Positions 62,480 to 64,000 of a DNA stretch of 64,000 nucleotides are shown piece by piece. The translations under genes were made by a program, and so were the position numbers. The stretch is from Rhynochetos jubatus (taxonomy: Eukaryota; Chordata; Aves; Eurypygiformes; Rhynochetidae). The first letter of the stretch is position 1. Each line of letters opens with the position of its first letter. Under the pieces are notes generated by a model. That model worked only from the letters and a program-made list of their open reading frames with translations. It was not told the DNA's origin and did not search any database. The DNA is taken from positions 42,560,307-42,624,306 of the forward strand of contig CM050652.1 in assembly GCA_027574665.1 (NCBI GenBank). Direction: 5' to 3'.

Positions 62480-63366
62480 CATTTGCTGATGACAGCAAGC
62501 TGTATGGTGTGGTTGACACGCTGAAAGGAAGGGATGCCATCTGGAGGGACCTTGACAGGCTGGAGAGGTGGGCCACTGCCAACCTCAACAAGGCCAAGTG
62601 CAAGGTCCTGCACCTGGGTCGGGGCAATCCCAAGCACAAGTACAGGCTGGGCGGAGAATGTATCGAGAGCAGCCCTGAGGAGAAGGACCTGGGGGTACTG
62701 GTGGATGAGATGGTAGACATGAGCTGGCAGTGTGTGCTGGCCAGAAAGCCAACTATACCCTGGGCTGTGTCAGGAAAAGTGTGGCCAGCAGGTTGGGGGA
62801 GATGATTCTCTCCCTCTGCTCTGCTCTTGTGAGACCCCACCTGGAGTGCTGTGTCCAGCTGTGGAGCCCTCAGCTAAAGAAGGATATCAACCTCTTGGAA
62901 TGAGTCCAGAGGAAGCCACAAAGATGATCAGAAGGCTGGACCACCTCTCCTATGAAGAAAGGCTGAGAGAAGATCTTCTGTTCAGCCTGGAGAAAAGAAG
63001 GCTTCGGGAAATCTTATCGCAGCTTTCCAGTACCTGAAGGGTACCTACAAGGAAGCTGGGGGGGGGTGTGGGCTTTTTACAAGGGGCTGTAGTGACAGGA
63101 CAAGGGGTAATGGGTTTAAATTGAAAGCAGGGGGTTTAGATTGGATACCAGGAAGAAATTCTTCCCGGAGAGGGTGGTGAGGCACTGGAACAAGTTGTCC
63201 AGAGAAGCTGTGGATGCCCCATCCCTGGAAGTGTTCAAGGCCAGGCTGGATGAGGCTTTAAGCAACCTGGTCTAGTGGTGGGTGTCCCTGCCCATGGCAG
63301 GGGGGTCAGAGCTAGATGATCTTTAAGGTCCCTTCCAACCCAAACCATTCTATGATTCTATGATTA
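62480..63366 (+). mobile_element. CR1 LINE, 5'-truncated, keeps RT C-terminal half and 3' end
   Basis: It begins abruptly at the FADD box of the reverse transcriptase and continues through the CR1 thumb and C-terminal region to a well-kept 3' terminus (GGTCCCTTCCAACCCAAACC, ATTCTATGATTCTATGATT). A G-run (GGGGGGGG) at 63059-63066 and small indels break the frame. The 3' terminal repeat is the best preserved in the window, suggesting the youngest CR1 insertion. It is about 890 bp, against about 4.5 kb for a complete element. Confidence 0.95.
62482..63037 (+). pseudogene. CR1 ORF2 reverse transcriptase C-terminal remnant
   Basis: The frame starting at 62482 gives [11 protein letters not shown] with the RT box C Asp pair, then [20 protein letters not shown] and [20 protein letters not shown], and stops at 62803-62805 after a frame shift. 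A second frame (62732-63037) carries DHLSYEERLREDLLFSLEKR and RLREILSQLSS, matching the CR1 region usually read LSYEERLRELGLFSLEKRRL. The first 60% or more of ORF2, including the endonuclease and RT motifs 0 to B, is missing. It cannot encode an active enzyme. Confidence 0.9.
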
Positions 63367-64000
63367 TGTGTTTAAATCTCAGGTTACTTCTTTTCAGTGT
63401 TAGTGTCTACAACTAATGAAGGTTGCAGAACATGTACTTACTTAAATATTTTAGCTGGTCTGATCTCTGCAGTTTTAGCCCCAGTAGAGAAAAGGGAGAT
63501 GATGTTCCAGCTCAGAAATAGGTTGCTATCACCACCCAGAGGCTGGCTGCATCCAGTTGCTATAGGTCCCTTCCTAAACAGATGGGCATCAAAGTGCTGG
63601 TGATCAGAACACAGCTTGTAAGACAATTAATACGAAGCGTTACTCTTCAGGAGTGGATGGAATGTACCTCTAACAATTTGATTTTGGGGAATGGGCTTCA
63701 CAAACTGGTATCTCTCAAGTCCACCAGTTGCACATCTCAGGTTGACAGTCATGGCACTGGATGAAGCCACACAATGGGCCTGTGAACACCCTCGAGTCTA
63801 ACAGTGTATGTGCAGGCACCTTCTGAGCAAGCACCGAAAAAAAATTAATGATGTTTCCATAACAACCTTCAGTCAGAATGGTTCTTTTAAGTCAAAATTA
63901 ACCTAGCCATCATAAAGGCAGGAAATAAAATATATAATTCTGCTAAAATTCTGGGAATATTTTTAAAATGCTAAGGTCAACTACGTGTGACCTGACCAGG
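63367..64000. other. Intergenic DNA to window end, nothing seen
   Basis: Unique-looking sequence. No coding frame with recognisable domains and no repeat was recognised. Confidence 0.5.

Noticed and set aside
1..64000. CRISPR arrays, tRNA or rRNA genes, bacterial operons or a novel defence-type system
   Set aside because: No regularly spaced repeats, cloverleaf genes or multi-gene coding blocks were seen; the window has the structure of vertebrate intron and intergenic DNA.
17200..64000. First exon of ACSS3, the next gene upstream of LIN7A in human
   Set aside because: No second CpG island and no frame resembling an acyl-CoA synthetase N-terminus was found, so the gene probably lies beyond the window.

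Overview
The window looks like bird nuclear DNA. It is AT-rich, intron-poor in signal, and its recognisable interspersed repeats are CR1 LINE fragments (several with the ATTCTATGATTCTATGA-type 3' end) and avian-type endogenous retrovirus LTRs. No L1, Alu or other mammalian repeats were recognised. No operons, bacterial genes, CRISPR arrays or phage were seen. Almost every long open frame lies either in a stop-poor GC-rich CpG island or inside a CR1 or LTR copy.

The only host protein-coding sequence I can support is the first coding exon of LIN7A (MALS-1/Veli-1), on the minus strand at 16100-16142. It encodes MATLTAVQPLTLDR plus the first base of the next codon, followed by a GTAAGC splice donor. 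It sits in a CpG island of about 1.8 kb (roughly 15360-17150). The gene runs toward lower coordinates, so positions 1-16099 should be LIN7A intron 1. I found no second exon, so the intron would be at least 16 kb. Positions above the promoter are 5' flanking or intergenic DNA. In human the next gene on that side is ACSS3, but no ACSS3 exon is recognisable here.

Layout: 1-15400 is putative intron 1, nearly repeat-free except for one degraded LTR at 3954-4467. 15360-17150 is the CpG island, promoter and exon 1. 17150-38400 is mostly unique AT-rich DNA with three CR1 3' tails. 38.4-46.9 kb is a CR1-rich cluster of five copies; one is an internally deleted element on the minus strand that keeps a GC-rich 5' region and an endonuclease domain with a D-to-N change at a catalytic position. 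51983-52782 is an 800-bp solo LTR flanked by a clean 5-bp duplication (TTGAT). 53361-53893 is a second LTR of the same family as the one at 3954. 62480-63366 is a 5'-truncated CR1 that keeps the FADD reverse-transcriptase box.

I found no convincing new biological system. The observations most worth checking are the extended open frame upstream of the LIN7A start, the solo LTR with its CCCGAGAG-type internal repeat, and the two CR1 copies that both lack the reverse-transcriptase palm. All family assignments were made by eye from remembered consensus features, with no database search.
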